A stretch of 64,000 nt of DNA from Amaricoccus solimangrovi (GTDB lineage Bacteria; Pseudomonadota; Alphaproteobacteria; Rhodobacterales; Rhodobacteraceae), in NCBI RefSeq assembly GCF_006385685.1, contig NZ_VFRP01000001.1, positions 62,001-126,000 on the forward strand, read 5' to 3'. Shown piece after piece: positions 35,564-45,177 of this stretch (its first letter is position 1; each line of letters starts with the position of its first letter). The notes below the pieces were generated by a model. That model was not told the origin of the DNA. It saw nothing but the letters and a program-made list of their open reading frames with translations, and ran no database searches. A program made the translations under genes and the position numbers.

Positions 35564-36838
35564 CTACGTCTTCCGCTCGAGCCGCTGGCGCAGATAGATC
35601 GCGACCGCGTTCATCGCCAGCAGGAACCCGAGCAGTACCAGGATAGCGGCGCAGGTGCGCGAGACAAACCCGTGCTCGGCGCTGCCGGCCCAGATGAAGA
35701 TCTGCGTCGGGAGCGCCGTCGAGGCCTCGAGGATGCCGCCCGGCGGATCGGTGATGAAGGCGTTCATGCCGATGAGCAGGAGCGGCGCGGTCTCGCCGAG
35801 CGCGTGGGCGAGGCCGATGATCGTGCCGGTCAGGATCCCGGGCATGGCGAGCGGCAGCACATGGTGCAGCACGACCTGATGGCGCGAGGCGCCGACGCCG
35901 TGCGCCGCCTCGCGGATCGAGCGCGGCACGGCGCGCAGCGCCGCGCGGGTGACGATGATGATCGTGGGCAGCGTCATCAGGCTCAGCACGAGGCCGCCGA
36001 CGAGCGGCGTGGAGCGCGGCAGCCCGAAGACCCCGATGAGCACCGAGAGGCCGAGCAGGCCGAAGACGATCGAGGGCACGGCCGCGAGGTTGTTGATGTT
36101 GACCTCGACCGCGTCGGTGAGGCGGTTGCGCGGCGCGAATTCCTCGAGCCAGACCGCCGCCGCGATCCCCGCCGGGAAGCTCACGACGAAACAGACGAGC
36201 AGCATGTAGAACGAGCCGACGATCGCGCCCGCGAGGCCCGCGGTCTCGGGGAAGCGGCTGTTCGAACGGGTGATCAGCTCCCAGTTGAAGGGCCGGCTCA
36301 CCGCGCCCCGCGCCGTCAGCGCGTCGAAACGGGCGATCTCGCGGTCGGAGAGCTTGCGCCGCTCGGGCGGGGTGTCGCGCGAGGTCAGCCCCTTCCCGAG
36401 TTGGTCGTAGGCGTCGGAGACGGGCACGGTGAGGGTGAGGTTTCGCCCGATCAGCGAGGGATCGGCCATGACCGCGTCGCGGATCGCGAACTGGGTGTTG
36501 CCGGTGACGATCCCGCCGATCTCGCGCCATTCCGCCATCGTGGTCGGCTGTTCGGGCAGCAGCGCCGCGACGCCCCGGCGCAGGATCAGCCGGTAGGCGC
36601 CGATGCCGGGATCGGCCGGATCGATCAGTTCGGGCGAGATCGCGAAGGTGACGCGCAGCTTGGTCTGCGTCAGCGCCGGCGTCGCCCCGATGACCAGCGT
36701 CGCGATCAGGACGCCGAGCAGGCCGAGCGCGAGCGAGATCGCACCGAGGCCGAGCAGCCGGAGCAGCCGGTCGGCCCGGTGGCGGCGGCGCCGGCGCGCC
36801 TCGGCGGCGCCGCCGCGATGGGGCGCGGGCGCGTTCAT
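35564..36838 (-). CDS. pstA: Phosphate ABC transporter permease PstA
   Basis: 424-residue permease, the long alphaproteobacterial form: a first membrane segment, a periplasmic insert of about 150 residues, then five segments with the EAA loop [25 protein letters not shown] shortened here to its core [13 protein letters not shown]. Its ATG overlaps the pstC stop by 4 bases. 13 bases separate it from pstB. Confidence 0.93.
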   Translation of the reverse strand: MNAPAPHRGGAAEARRRRRHRADRLLRLLGLGAISLALGLLGVLIATLVIGATPALTQTKLRVTFAISPELIDPADPGIGAYRLILRRGVAALLPEQPTTMAEWREIGGIVTGNTQFAIRDAVMADPSLIGRNLTLTVPVSDAYDQLGKGLTSRDTPPERRKLSDREIARFDALTARGAVSRPFNWELITRSNSRFPETAGLAGAIVGSFYMLLVCFVVSFPAGIAAAVWLEEFAPRNRLTDAVEVNINNLAAVPSIVFGLLGLSVLIGVFGLPRSTPLVGGLVLSLMTLPTIIIVTRAALRAVPRSIREAAHGVGASRHQVVLHHVLPLAMPGILTGTIIGLAHALGETAPLLLIGMNAFITDPPGGILEASTALPTQIFIWAGSAEHGFVSRTCAAILVLLGFLLAMNAVAIYLRQRLERKT

Positions 36839-38223
36839 TCGTAGGTCTCGCGGTAGCGGCGCACGATCGCGACGCCGATCGTGTTGAGCGCGAGGGTGAC
36901 GAGGAAGAGGACGAGGCCGAGGGCGAAGGCCGCCAGCGTCTTGGGATTGTCGAAGGCGGTGTCGCCGACGAGGGTCGTCACGATCTGGACGGTCACGGTG
37001 GTCACGGAATCGAGCGGGTTCAGCGTCATCGTCGCGATGAGGCCGGCCGCCATCACCACGATCATCGTCTCGCCGATCGCCCGGCTGAGGGCGAGCAGGA
37101 TGCCGCCCGCGATCCCGGGGAGCGCCGCGGGCAGCAGCACCCGCGTCATCGTCTCCGCCGGCGTCGCGCCCATGGCGAGCGATCCGTCGCGCAGGTCGCG
37201 CGGCACGGCGCGGAGCGCGTCGTCGGCGAGCGAGGAGATGAAGGGGATGATCATGCCCCCGATGACGAGTCCGGCCGCGAGCGCGGAATTGGGCGAGGTG
37301 GCGAGCCCCATCATCGTGCCGGTCGTCCGGATCGCCGGCGCGACGACGAGGATGGCGAAGAAGCCGTAGACGACCGTCGGCACGCCCGCGAGGATCTCCA
37401 GCATCGGCTTCGCCACCCGCCGGAAGCGCGGCGAGGCGTATTCATGCAGATAGACCGCCGAGAGGAGGCCGACCGGCACCGCGAAGGCCATGGCGATCGC
37501 CGAGATGAGCAGCGTGCCGAGGAAGACCGGCACCGCGCCGAAGGCGCCCTCGGCGGCGATCTGTCCCGGGCGGGTCGCGATCTGCGGCTCCCAGACGAGG
37601 CCGAACAGGAACTCCCCGGGCGGCACGAGGCGGAAGAAGGCCACCGCCTCGTGGACGAGCGACACGATGATCCCGAGCGTGGTGGCGAGCGCGAGTCCCG
37701 AGCAGAGGATCATCAGGCCGGAGAGCGCGCCCTCGACCCGGGTCCGGGCACGGAAGCGGGGGGTGAGGCGGGCGCAGGCGAACCAGGCGCCGAGCAGCAT
37801 CAGCGCGAGGACGACGACGAACATCGCGACATCGCCGATCCGGGACCAGGCCGCGAGCCGCGCCGCCGCCTCGATCACCCCGGGCGAGGCCGGCGCGAGG
37901 ATCCGGCCCTCCGCGACGTGATGGATCTCGGTCAGCAGCAGGTCGAGCGCCGCCGGGCTCAGGCCCGCCGTCATCTCCGGGGGCAGGGCGCGGGCGAGCA
38001 GCCGGTCGATCACCGGCCCCTCCGCCGCGCGCCAGAGCAGGGCGAGGATCAGCGCCGGGATGCCGACCCAGATCGCGACGAAGGCGCCATGATAGGCCGG
38101 GACCGAATGCGCCGCCGGCCGGCCGGATCGCCCTTCCGCGGCGAAGCGCCGGGCGGCGGCGCGCCCGGTCAGGAAGGCGGCGAGCGAGAAGGCGATGATC
38201 GTGAGGAAGAGGTAGCCCGTCAT
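36835..38223 (-). CDS. pstC: Phosphate ABC transporter permease PstC
   Basis: 462-residue permease, also the long alphaproteobacterial form with an extra N-terminal membrane pair and periplasmic insert. The C-terminal domain has YLHEYASPRFRRVAKPMLEI, GVPTVVYGFFA and the EAA-type loop DGSLAMGATPAETMTRVLLP. It lies 10 bases after pstS and overlaps pstA. Confidence 0.93.
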   Translation of the reverse strand: MTGYLFLTIIAFSLAAFLTGRAAARRFAAEGRSGRPAAHSVPAYHGAFVAIWVGIPALILALLWRAAEGPVIDRLLARALPPEMTAGLSPAALDLLLTEIHHVAEGRILAPASPGVIEAAARLAAWSRIGDVAMFVVVLALMLLGAWFACARLTPRFRARTRVEGALSGLMILCSGLALATTLGIIVSLVHEAVAFFRLVPPGEFLFGLVWEPQIATRPGQIAAEGAFGAVPVFLGTLLISAIAMAFAVPVGLLSAVYLHEYASPRFRRVAKPMLEILAGVPTVVYGFFAILVVAPAIRTTGTMMGLATSPNSALAAGLVIGGMIIPFISSLADDALRAVPRDLRDGSLAMGATPAETMTRVLLPAALPGIAGGILLALSRAIGETMIVVMAAGLIATMTLNPLDSVTTVTVQIVTTLVGDTAFDNPKTLAAFALGLVLFLVTLALNTIGVAIVRRYRETYE

Positions 38224-38233
38224 CCGTCTCCCC

Positions 38234-39313
38234 TCAGTCGAAGCGCCGGATCGGAACGTGATCCTCGACGGCGCGCCGGACCTCGCGGCGCTCCACCGCC
38301 GGAAGCGGCATCAGCCCGCGTTCGGTCAGGTAGCCGTCCGGCCCGATCGCATCCTCGGAAAGATATTCGCGCAGCACTTCCTCCATTCCCGGGATCACCG
38401 CCCGGTGCGCGTTCTTGATGTAGAGATAGAGCGGCCGGATCAGCGGATAGGTTCCCTTCCGGAGCGTCTCGACATTCGGCCGCACCCCCTCGATCGGCAC
38501 GCCGCGCAGCGTGTCGCCGTTCTCGTGGAGGAAGGAGAAGCCGAAGATGCCGAGCGCGGCGGGATCGGCCGCCAGGCGCTGCACGATGATGTTGTCGTTC
38601 TCGCCCGCTTCGATGAAGGCGCCGTCCTCGCGCGTGCGCGCGCAGACGATGTGGCGCCGTTCCGGGGGCAGGGCGGCGATCTCGGGGAAGGTCGCGCAGC
38701 CGGGGAGCATCACGAGCGTGACGAGCGCGTCGCGGGTTCCGGAGGTGGGCGGCGGCCCGAGGATCTCGATCGGCAGGTCGGGCAGGGCGGGGTCGATCTC
38801 GCGCCAGCGCCGGTAGGGATTGGCAACGATCCCGCCTCCCACCGGCACCTCGGCGGCGAGGGCGAGGAAGAGCTGGCGCCGCGTGAGCGCGAGTTCGGGC
38901 GCCTCGTTGGACTGGGTGAGGCTCAGCCCGTCGTGCCCGATCAGCGCCTCGGTCACGTCGGCGACGCCGTCGGAGACGCAGTCGCGGTATTCGGAGGCGG
39001 TGATCGCGCGGGAGGCGCCGGTGATGTCGGGAAAGCCGGCGCCGAGCCCGCCGCAGAAGATCTTGAGCCCGCCGCCGGTGCCCGTCGATTCGACCACCGG
39101 CGCCCGGCCATGGGTGAGGCCGACATAATGCTCGGCCACCGCCTCGGAATAGGGGAAGGCGGTGGAGGAGCCGACGAGGCGCACGCGGTCGCGCGACCCG
39201 GCCGCCTCCGCCGGGGCCGCCGCCAGCAGGGCCGCCGCCAGCAGGGCCGCCGCGAGGGCCGCCACCGCGAGGGCCGGCATCGCGAGAAATGCGCGCGCGC
39301 GCGTCATGTCCAT
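38234..39313 (-). CDS. pstS: Phosphate ABC transporter substrate-binding protein, PstS type
   Basis: 359-residue periplasmic phosphate-binding protein. The signal peptide includes an Ala/Leu repeat (AALLAAALLAAAPAEAA). The mature part has LVGSSTAFPYSEAVAEHY (phosphate loop), ESTGTGGGLKIFCGG, and PPPTSGTRDALV, all phosphate contacts in this family. Start ATG at 39313 with GGGGGAG before it; ATG at 39307 is an alternative. It is first in the operon, 54 bases after a Pho box. Confidence 0.92.
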   Translation of the reverse strand: MDMTRARAFLAMPALAVAALAAALLAAALLAAAPAEAAGSRDRVRLVGSSTAFPYSEAVAEHYVGLTHGRAPVVESTGTGGGLKIFCGGLGAGFPDITGASRAITASEYRDCVSDGVADVTEALIGHDGLSLTQSNEAPELALTRRQLFLALAAEVPVGGGIVANPYRRWREIDPALPDLPIEILGPPPTSGTRDALVTLVMLPGCATFPEIAALPPERRHIVCARTREDGAFIEAGENDNIIVQRLAADPAALGIFGFSFLHENGDTLRGVPIEGVRPNVETLRKGTYPLIRPLYLYIKNAHRAVIPGMEEVLREYLSEDAIGPDGYLTERGLMPLPAVERREVRRAVEDHVPIRRFD

Positions 39314-39366
39314 TCGTCTCCCCCCGGGCCTTCGCGGATGGCCCCTCCGTCGCACCGCGCCCTCAT

Positions 39367-39395
39367 ATGACGCTTTCGTGTCAGTTTCCTGACAG
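39367..39395 (-). promoter_or_regulatory. Pho box of three 7-bp repeats upstream of pstS
   Basis: On the minus strand CTGTCAG-GAAA-CTGACAC-GAAA-GCGTCAT: three 7-bp direct repeats spaced by GAAA (11-bp period), matching the PhoB recognition pattern. It lies 54 bases before the pstS ATG, so the operon should be induced by phosphate starvation through PhoB. Confidence 0.85.
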
Positions 39396-39539
39396 TCCCG
39401 CCGCCTCCCGGGCGGTGCTCACGCCTTGATCACTTGCCCGGGATCGTTCGCCGCGCGATCACTTGTTGTGCATGACGCGGACAGGGCGATGCAAGGCGGA
39501 CACGGTGATGTTTTCAGGCCCGCGCGGCGGTGGCGACAT

Positions 39540-39567
39540 TTGACATTGAGGGCGCCGCGGTTTACGC
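39540..39567 (+). promoter_or_regulatory. Possible pyrH promoter
   Basis: A perfect TTGACA at 39540-39545, then TTACGC at 39562-39567 with a 16-base spacer, 41 bases before the pyrH ATG. The -35 is excellent, the -10 poor. The gap 39396-39530 also has two GATCACTTG copies (39427 and 39455 regions). Confidence 0.4.
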
Positions 39568-39607
39568 GCATGGCACAGGATTTCGAGACGAGCGGAGCGG
39601 TCGCCAC

Positions 39608-40357
39608 ATGACGGATGCTTCGGCTGGGAGCCCGGCCAATGCCCGCCCCGCCTATGACAGGATTCTCCTGAAGATTTCCGGCGAAGCCCTGATGGGACCG
39701 GGCCAGTTCGGCCTGCACCCCCCGACGGTCGAGCGGATCGCGCGGGAGGTGAAGGGTCTCGCCGCGCTCGGCGTCGAGATCTGCATGGTCATCGGCGGCG
39801 GCAACATCTTCCGCGGGCTGCAGGGCAGCGCGCAGGGGATGGAGCGCACCACGGCCGATTACATGGGCATGCTCGCGACCGTGATGAACGCGCTCGGGAT
39901 GCAGGCGGCGCTGGAATCGCTCGGCGTCTCGACCCGGGTGCTCTCCGCGATCCCGATGGCCCAGGTCTGCGAGCCCTACATCCGCCGCCGCGCGGTGCGC
40001 CATCTCGAGAAGGGGCGGGTGGTGATCTTCGCCGCCGGGACCGGCAATCCCTATTTCACCACCGATACCGCGGCGACGCTGCGCGCCACCGAGATGTCCT
40101 GCGGCGCGATCTTCAAGGGCACCCAGGTCGACGGCATCTACGACAGCGACCCGAAGACCAATCCCGATGCGAAACGCTACGACCGCGTGACTTACGACGA
40201 GGTCCTGCAGAGGAACCTGAAGGTGATGGACGCGGCCGCCATCGCCCTTGCCCGCGACAACGCCCTGCCGATCATCGTCTTCTCGCTCGACGCGCCGAAC
40301 GGCCTCGCGGGGGTGGTCCAGGGGCGCGGCAAGTTCACCACGGTCGAACCCGGCTGA
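39608..40357 (+). CDS. pyrH: Uridylate kinase (UMP kinase)
   Basis: 249-residue hexameric kinase making UDP from [18 protein letters not shown] near the N-terminus, [30 protein letters not shown] and [20 protein letters not shown] (UMP/ATP sites) are conserved, as is [22 protein letters not shown] at 39608 chosen; a GTG at 39530 is open but adds an untypical extension. First of the pyrH-frr-uppS-cdsA-dxr-rseP-bamA run. Confidence 0.96.
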   Translation: MTDASAGSPANARPAYDRILLKISGEALMGPGQFGLHPPTVERIAREVKGLAALGVEICMVIGGGNIFRGLQGSAQGMERTTADYMGMLATVMNALGMQAALESLGVSTRVLSAIPMAQVCEPYIRRRAVRHLEKGRVVIFAAGTGNPYFTTDTAATLRATEMSCGAIFKGTQVDGIYDSDPKTNPDAKRYDRVTYDEVLQRNLKVMDAAAIALARDNALPIIVFSLDAPNGLAGVVQGRGKFTTVEPG

Positions 40358-40387
40358 CCCGAAGCCGAATTGAATGGTACGAAACTC

Positions 40388-40951
40388 ATGTCCGACGAAC
40401 TGGAAATCGACATCGACGCGCTCGGCAAGCGCATGGACGGGGCGCTGAACGCGCTCCGGCAGGAATTCGCCTCGCTGCGGACGGGACGCGCCTCGGCCTC
40501 GATGCTCGACCCGGTGATGGTCGAAGCCTATGGCAGCCCGACGCCGGTCAACCAGCTCGGCACGATCACCGTGCCGGAGCCGCGCATGGTGCTGGTCAAC
40601 ATCTGGGACAAGAGCCTCGTCAACGCGGTCGACAAGGCGATCCGCAACTCGGGCCTCGGCATCAATCCGCAGATGGACGGCACGATCCTGCGCCTGCCGA
40701 TTCCCGAGCTGAACGAGGAGCGCCGCCGCGATCTCGCCCGCGTCGCCGGCCAGTACGCCGAAAACGCGCGCATCGCCGTGCGCAACGTGCGCCGCGACGG
40801 GATGGACCAGCTCAAGAAGGCGAAATCCGCCGGGATGGCGGAGGACGACCACAAGATCTGGACCGAGGAAGTGCAGGAACTGACCAACGCGGCGATCGGC
40901 AAGATCGACGCGGCGCTCGAGGCCAAGCAAGACGAGATCATGCAGATCTAG
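40388..40951 (+). CDS. frr: Ribosome recycling factor
   Basis: 187-residue translation factor that splits post-termination ribosomes with [44 protein letters not shown] and the long helix [34 protein letters not shown] are family hallmarks (given here as pieces). 30 bases after pyrH. The ATG at 40388 gives the standard N-terminus; an upstream TTG is less likely. Confidence 0.97.
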   Translation: MSDELEIDIDALGKRMDGALNALRQEFASLRTGRASASMLDPVMVEAYGSPTPVNQLGTITVPEPRMVLVNIWDKSLVNAVDKAIRNSGLGINPQMDGTILRLPIPELNEERRRDLARVAGQYAENARIAVRNVRRDGMDQLKKAKSAGMAEDDHKIWTEEVQELTNAAIGKIDAALEAKQDEIMQI

Positions 40952-41043
40952 AAGGAAGCGCGCGGACCGTTTACAAGTCCGCTGGGTCTGGGCCGGCCGA
41001 TGTGTGGCGCGGTCGCGGTTTCTGAGAGAGGGTGTTCGCGAGT

Positions 41044-41775
41044 ATGAAGTCCGATGACCGGTTGAACGGAGGCCAGGCACCCGCTCATGTGGCGATCATC
41101 ATGGACGGCAACGGTCGCTGGGCCGAGAGCCGGGGCCTGCCCCGGCTGGCCGGTCATCGCCGGGGCGCCGACCGGGTGCGCGAGATCGTCGAGGCCTGTC
41201 CGGATCTCGGGGTCTCGCATCTGACGCTCTTCGCCTTCTCGACCGAGAACTGGAAGCGGCCCGCCCACGAGGTGCAGGGGCTGATGCGCCTCTTCCGCCG
41301 CTACATCAAGAAGGAAGGTGCCCGGCTGGTCGCCGAGGGGGCGCGGGTGCGCTTCATCGGCGGGCGCGACCCGCTCGACGCGGATCTGCGCGCGCTCATG
41401 GAGGGGCTCGAGGCCCGCACGGCCCCGAACCAGCGGCTGCATCTGACCGTCGCGATCAACTACGGTGGCCGGGACGAGATCCTGCGCGCCACCCGCCGCC
41501 TCGCCGAGGACGCGCGCGCCGGCCGGATCCGCCCCGAGGAGATCACCCAGGACACGATCGGCGACTATCTCGACACCGCGGGCCTGCCCGATCCGGACCT
41601 GATCGTGCGCACCTCGGGCGAGTTCCGCGTCTCCGGCTTCCTGCCCTGGCAGGCGGCCTATTCGGAATACGCCTTCATCGACACGCGCTGGCCGGACTTC
41701 ACGGCGGAGATGTTCGCCTCCCAGATCCGCGGCTTCGGCCGGAGGGAGCGCCGCTTCGGCGCCGTGGCCGGATGA
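41044..41775 (+). CDS. uppS: Undecaprenyl diphosphate synthase (isoprenyl transferase)
   Basis: 243-residue cis-prenyltransferase supplying the undecaprenyl carrier for peptidoglycan and polysaccharide. AIIMDGNGRWAESRGLPRLAG holds the catalytic Asp and the diphosphate site; FAFSTENWKRP, NYGGRDEIL and DLIVRTSGEFRVSGFLPWQ are conserved. ATG at 41044 chosen; GTG at 41032 would add four residues. Overlaps cdsA by 4 bases (ATGA). Confidence 0.96.
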   Translation: MKSDDRLNGGQAPAHVAIIMDGNGRWAESRGLPRLAGHRRGADRVREIVEACPDLGVSHLTLFAFSTENWKRPAHEVQGLMRLFRRYIKKEGARLVAEGARVRFIGGRDPLDADLRALMEGLEARTAPNQRLHLTVAINYGGRDEILRATRRLAEDARAGRIRPEEITQDTIGDYLDTAGLPDPDLIVRTSGEFRVSGFLPWQAAYSEYAFIDTRWPDFTAEMFASQIRGFGRRERRFGAVAG

Positions 41776-42587
41776 GGGACGCGCCGCCGAAGCCCGTCCG
41801 CTTCGGCGATCTGGGCCTGCGCCTTGTCTCGGGCCTCGCGCTCGCGGCGATCGCCGCGACCGACATCTGGCTCGGGGGGCTCTGGTCCGCGGCGCTGCTC
41901 GCGGCTATCCTCGTCGTCATGCTCTGGGAACTCGACCGGATGGTGATGGCCGGGATGCCGGCCCGGCCGGCGGTCTTTCCGGCGATGGCGGCCTGCGCCG
42001 CGCTCGCCGTCTTCGTCACCTACATGCGCGGGCCGCTGCCCGGCGTGGCGCTGATCCTGCTCGGCTGCGCGGTCGCGGCCGCGTTCGGCGGCCGCCGCCG
42101 GGGCTGGCTCGTCGGCGGGCTGCTCTACATGGGGCTCGCGGTCTGCGCGATGGTGCCGCTGCGCCATCTGGAGCCAAACGGGCTCTTCTTCGTGATCTGG
42201 CTGATCGTCGTCGTGGTGGCGACCGATGTCGGCGCCTATTTCGTCGGCCGTCTCGTCGGGGGACCGCGGCTCTGGCCCGCCGTCAGCCCGGGCAAGACGC
42301 GCTCCGGCGCGCTCGGCGGGCTCGGCTTCGCAACGCTCGTCGGCGTGCCGATCGGGCTCTGGGCGGGGCAGGACGTCTTCACCGCCGCCTTCCTCAGCGT
42401 CGGCGTCAGCATCGCCTCGCAATGCGGCGACCTGCTCGAATCGGCGGTCAAGCGGCGGTTCGGCGTCAAGGACGCGAGCCATATCATTCCCGGCCATGGC
42501 GGCGTGATGGACCGGCTGGACGGCGTGATCGGCGGCGTCTGGTTCGTGGCGATCTGCGGGCTGCTCGGCCTGGGCTCGCTGGGATAG
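41772..42587 (+). CDS. cdsA: Phosphatidate cytidylyltransferase
   Basis: 271-residue membrane enzyme forming CDP-diacylglycerol. About seven or eight membrane segments, then the signature at about residues 216-245: ESAVKRRFGVKD, HIIPGHGGVMDRLDG. TDVGAYFVGRLVGG with the preceding catalytic Asp is also typical. Coupled to uppS by ATGA; 5 bases before dxr. Confidence 0.95.
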   Translation: MRDAPPKPVRFGDLGLRLVSGLALAAIAATDIWLGGLWSAALLAAILVVMLWELDRMVMAGMPARPAVFPAMAACAALAVFVTYMRGPLPGVALILLGCAVAAAFGGRRRGWLVGGLLYMGLAVCAMVPLRHLEPNGLFFVIWLIVVVVATDVGAYFVGRLVGGPRLWPAVSPGKTRSGALGGLGFATLVGVPIGLWAGQDVFTAAFLSVGVSIASQCGDLLESAVKRRFGVKDASHIIPGHGGVMDRLDGVIGGVWFVAICGLLGLGSLG

Positions 42588-42592
42588 GAAGC

Positions 42593-43780
42593 ATGCGGCG
42601 CAAGGTCAGTGTCTTCGGCGCGACGGGATCCGTCGGCCGCAATACCATCGCGGTTCTCGAGGAACAGGGCGGAGCGGAGGCCTTCGAGGTCGTCGCGCTG
42701 AGCGGGGCGGGCAATGTCGCGCTGCTCGCCGAACAGGCCCGCCGCCTCTCGGCGCGGCTCGCGGTCACCGGCGATCCGGCGCGGCTCGGGGAGTTGCGCG
42801 CGGCGCTGGAGGGTTCGGGGATCGAGGCGGCGGCGGGGCCGGCCGCGCTGCTCGCGGCGGCGTCCGAACCCGTCGACTGGACCATGTCGGCCATCGTCGG
42901 CGCGGCGGGGCTGAGCGTGAGCCTGCGGGCGGCCGGGCACGGCGGCGTGCTGGCGCTCGCGAACAAGGAGAGCCTCGTCTGCGCCGGCGAGCTCCTGCGC
43001 GCGACCTGCGCCCGGCACGACACGAAGCTCGTCCCCGTCGACAGCGAGCACAGCGCGATCTTCCAGGCGCTGCGCGGCGAGGAGAGCCGCGCGGTCGAGC
43101 GGGTGATCCTGACCGCCTCGGGCGGGCCCTTCCGCGACTGGACGCGCGAGCGGATGGCGACGGTGACCCCGGCCCAGGCGCGGGCGCATCCGAACTGGTC
43201 GATGGGCGAGCGGATCTCGATCGACAGCGCGACCATGTTCAACAAGGCGATGGAGATGATCGAGGCGCGCGAGCTCTTCGACCTCGCCCCCGACCAGATC
43301 GAGGTGATCATCCATCCGCAGTCGATCGTCCATTCGATGGTCGGCTTCAACGACGGCTCGATCATGGCCCAGCTCGGCCCCTCGGACATGCGCGGCGCGA
43401 TCGGCTTCGCGCTGAACTGGCCGGAGCGGCGCCCGCTCGCGCTCGACCGGCTCGATTTCGCCGCGCTCGCCCGGCTCGACTTCGCCGCCGCCGACCCGGT
43501 GCGCTTCCCCGCGCTGCGGCTCGCGCGGGCGGTGATGCGCGAGGACGGGCTTTCCGGCGCCGTCTTCAACGCCGCGAAGGAGGCCGCGCTCGACGCCTTC
43601 CTGATCGGGGCGATCGGTTTCCTTGACATGGCGATCCTCGTGGAACATGTGCTGGACAAGCTGGCGCCCGAGGCGGCCCAGGCGGGGACCGGCTACGATC
43701 TCGAGGCCGTGCTCGACCTCGACACCACGGCCCGGCGCATGTCGGGCCTCTGGGTCGCGGCCTATTCCGGCGGAAGGTGA
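42593..43780 (+). CDS. dxr: 1-deoxy-D-xylulose-5-phosphate reductoisomerase
   Basis: 395-residue NADPH enzyme of the MEP isoprenoid pathway. FGATGSVGRNTIAVL is the NADPH loop; LANKESLVCAGELL, VPVDSEHSAIFQAL (metal-binding Asp/Glu) and TASGGPFRDWTRERM are conserved, along with MGERISIDSATMFNKAMEMIE in pieces. Fits with uppS next door, which uses its downstream product. Confidence 0.96.
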   Translation: MRRKVSVFGATGSVGRNTIAVLEEQGGAEAFEVVALSGAGNVALLAEQARRLSARLAVTGDPARLGELRAALEGSGIEAAAGPAALLAAASEPVDWTMSAIVGAAGLSVSLRAAGHGGVLALANKESLVCAGELLRATCARHDTKLVPVDSEHSAIFQALRGEESRAVERVILTASGGPFRDWTRERMATVTPAQARAHPNWSMGERISIDSATMFNKAMEMIEARELFDLAPDQIEVIIHPQSIVHSMVGFNDGSIMAQLGPSDMRGAIGFALNWPERRPLALDRLDFAALARLDFAAADPVRFPALRLARAVMREDGLSGAVFNAAKEAALDAFLIGAIGFLDMAILVEHVLDKLAPEAAQAGTGYDLEAVLDLDTTARRMSGLWVAAYSGGR

Positions 43781-43784
43781 GCCG

Positions 43785-45128
43785 ATGGAACTTCTCGCGA
43801 ACATCCCCCTGATCGGCGGCCTGCTCTCCACCGTCGTCCCCTTCGTCGTCGTGCTCGCCATCGTCGTGGCGGTGCATGAATACGGGCACTACATCGTCGC
43901 GCGCTGGTGCGGCATCCGGTCCGAGGTGTTCTCGATCGGCTTCGGCCCGGTGATCTGGTCGCGCCGGGACCGCCGGGGCACGCTCTGGCAGGTCGCGGCC
44001 CTGCCGCTCGGCGGCTACGTGAAGTTCCTTGGCGACGCCGACGGATCGAGCCGGGCGGACCAGGTGAGCCTCGAGGGTCTCAGCCGGGAGGAGCGGGCGC
44101 GGAGCTTCCACGGCGCGAGCGTCTGGCGCCGGATGCTGACGGTCCTGGCCGGCCCCTTCGCCAATTTCGTGCTGACCGCGGCGGTCTTCACCGGCGTCGC
44201 GCTCTGGCAGGGCGTGCCGACCGAGCGGCCGACGATCGGCGGCTTCACCGCCCTGCCGGGGATCGAGCAGCCGCTCCGGGTGGGCGACGTCGTGCTCGCG
44301 GTGAACGGCCGCGAGGTCGCGGGGTTCGAGGACATCTACGCGGCGGCGGCGGCGATGCCGGAACCCGGTCCGATGGATTTCCGCGTCGAGCGGGAGGGGC
44401 GTAGCCTCGATGTCACGGCGCCCTATGCCTTTCCGCCGCTGGTGGACGGGGTCGAGCCGCTCTCGCCCGCGAGCGAGGCGGGCCTGCGTCCCGGCGATCT
44501 GGTCCTGAGCGCGGGGGGGCGGGAGCTGCGCTCCTTCTCGGACCTGCGCGACGTGGTGCTGGCCTCCGAGGGCAAGGCGATTCCGCTCTCGATCTGGCGC
44601 GACGGGGCGGAGACGACGCTCGAGATCACGCCGGCCGAGCGCGATACCCAGGATGGCGAGGGCGGTTTCGAGCGGCGGGTGATGATCGGCGTCGCCGGCG
44701 CGCCGCTCTACGAGCCCGCGACGCGCACGCCCGCGCCCTGGACGGCGCTGGGCTTCGGCGTGACGCGCGTCTACGAGGTGATCGCGCAGTCGCTGAACGG
44801 CATGCGCTCGATCCTGAACGGGACCATCGGCGCGGAGAACCTCCAGGGGCCGATCGGCATCGCCCAGGTGTCGGGCGAGACCGCCTCGCAGGGAGGCCTG
44901 AGCTTCATCGTGCTGATCGGCGTGATCTCGACGGCGATCGGGCTCCTGAACCTCTTTCCGATCCCGGTGCTCGACGGCGGCCACTTCGTCGCCTTCCTGA
45001 TCGAGGCGGTGCGCGGCCGGCCCCCGAGCCCGGCCGTGATGCAGCTCGCCATGTCGATAGGTCTTGGCTTGATCCTGCTGCTGATGGTATTTGCAACCTA
45101 CAACGACATCATGCGAATGGTGAGTTGA
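43785..45128 (+). CDS. rseP: Site-2 metalloprotease RseP
   Basis: 447-residue intramembrane zinc protease. The HEYGH zinc motif is at residues 31-35 in the first membrane segment, and the third zinc ligand lies in FPIPVLDGGHF near the C-terminus. Two PDZ domains lie between them (about residues 115-290). It cleaves anti-sigma factors after a first periplasmic cut and clears signal peptides. Starts 4 bases after dxr and precedes bamA by 49 bases. Confidence 0.95.
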   Translation: MELLANIPLIGGLLSTVVPFVVVLAIVVAVHEYGHYIVARWCGIRSEVFSIGFGPVIWSRRDRRGTLWQVAALPLGGYVKFLGDADGSSRADQVSLEGLSREERARSFHGASVWRRMLTVLAGPFANFVLTAAVFTGVALWQGVPTERPTIGGFTALPGIEQPLRVGDVVLAVNGREVAGFEDIYAAAAAMPEPGPMDFRVEREGRSLDVTAPYAFPPLVDGVEPLSPASEAGLRPGDLVLSAGGRELRSFSDLRDVVLASEGKAIPLSIWRDGAETTLEITPAERDTQDGEGGFERRVMIGVAGAPLYEPATRTPAPWTALGFGVTRVYEVIAQSLNGMRSILNGTIGAENLQGPIGIAQVSGETASQGGLSFIVLIGVISTAIGLLNLFPIPVLDGGHFVAFLIEAVRGRPPSPAVMQLAMSIGLGLILLLMVFATYNDIMRMVS

Positions 45129-45177
45129 GACAAGGGCGGAAAAACGCCCGCGGGACGGCGAGAGGGCAGTACAGGCC

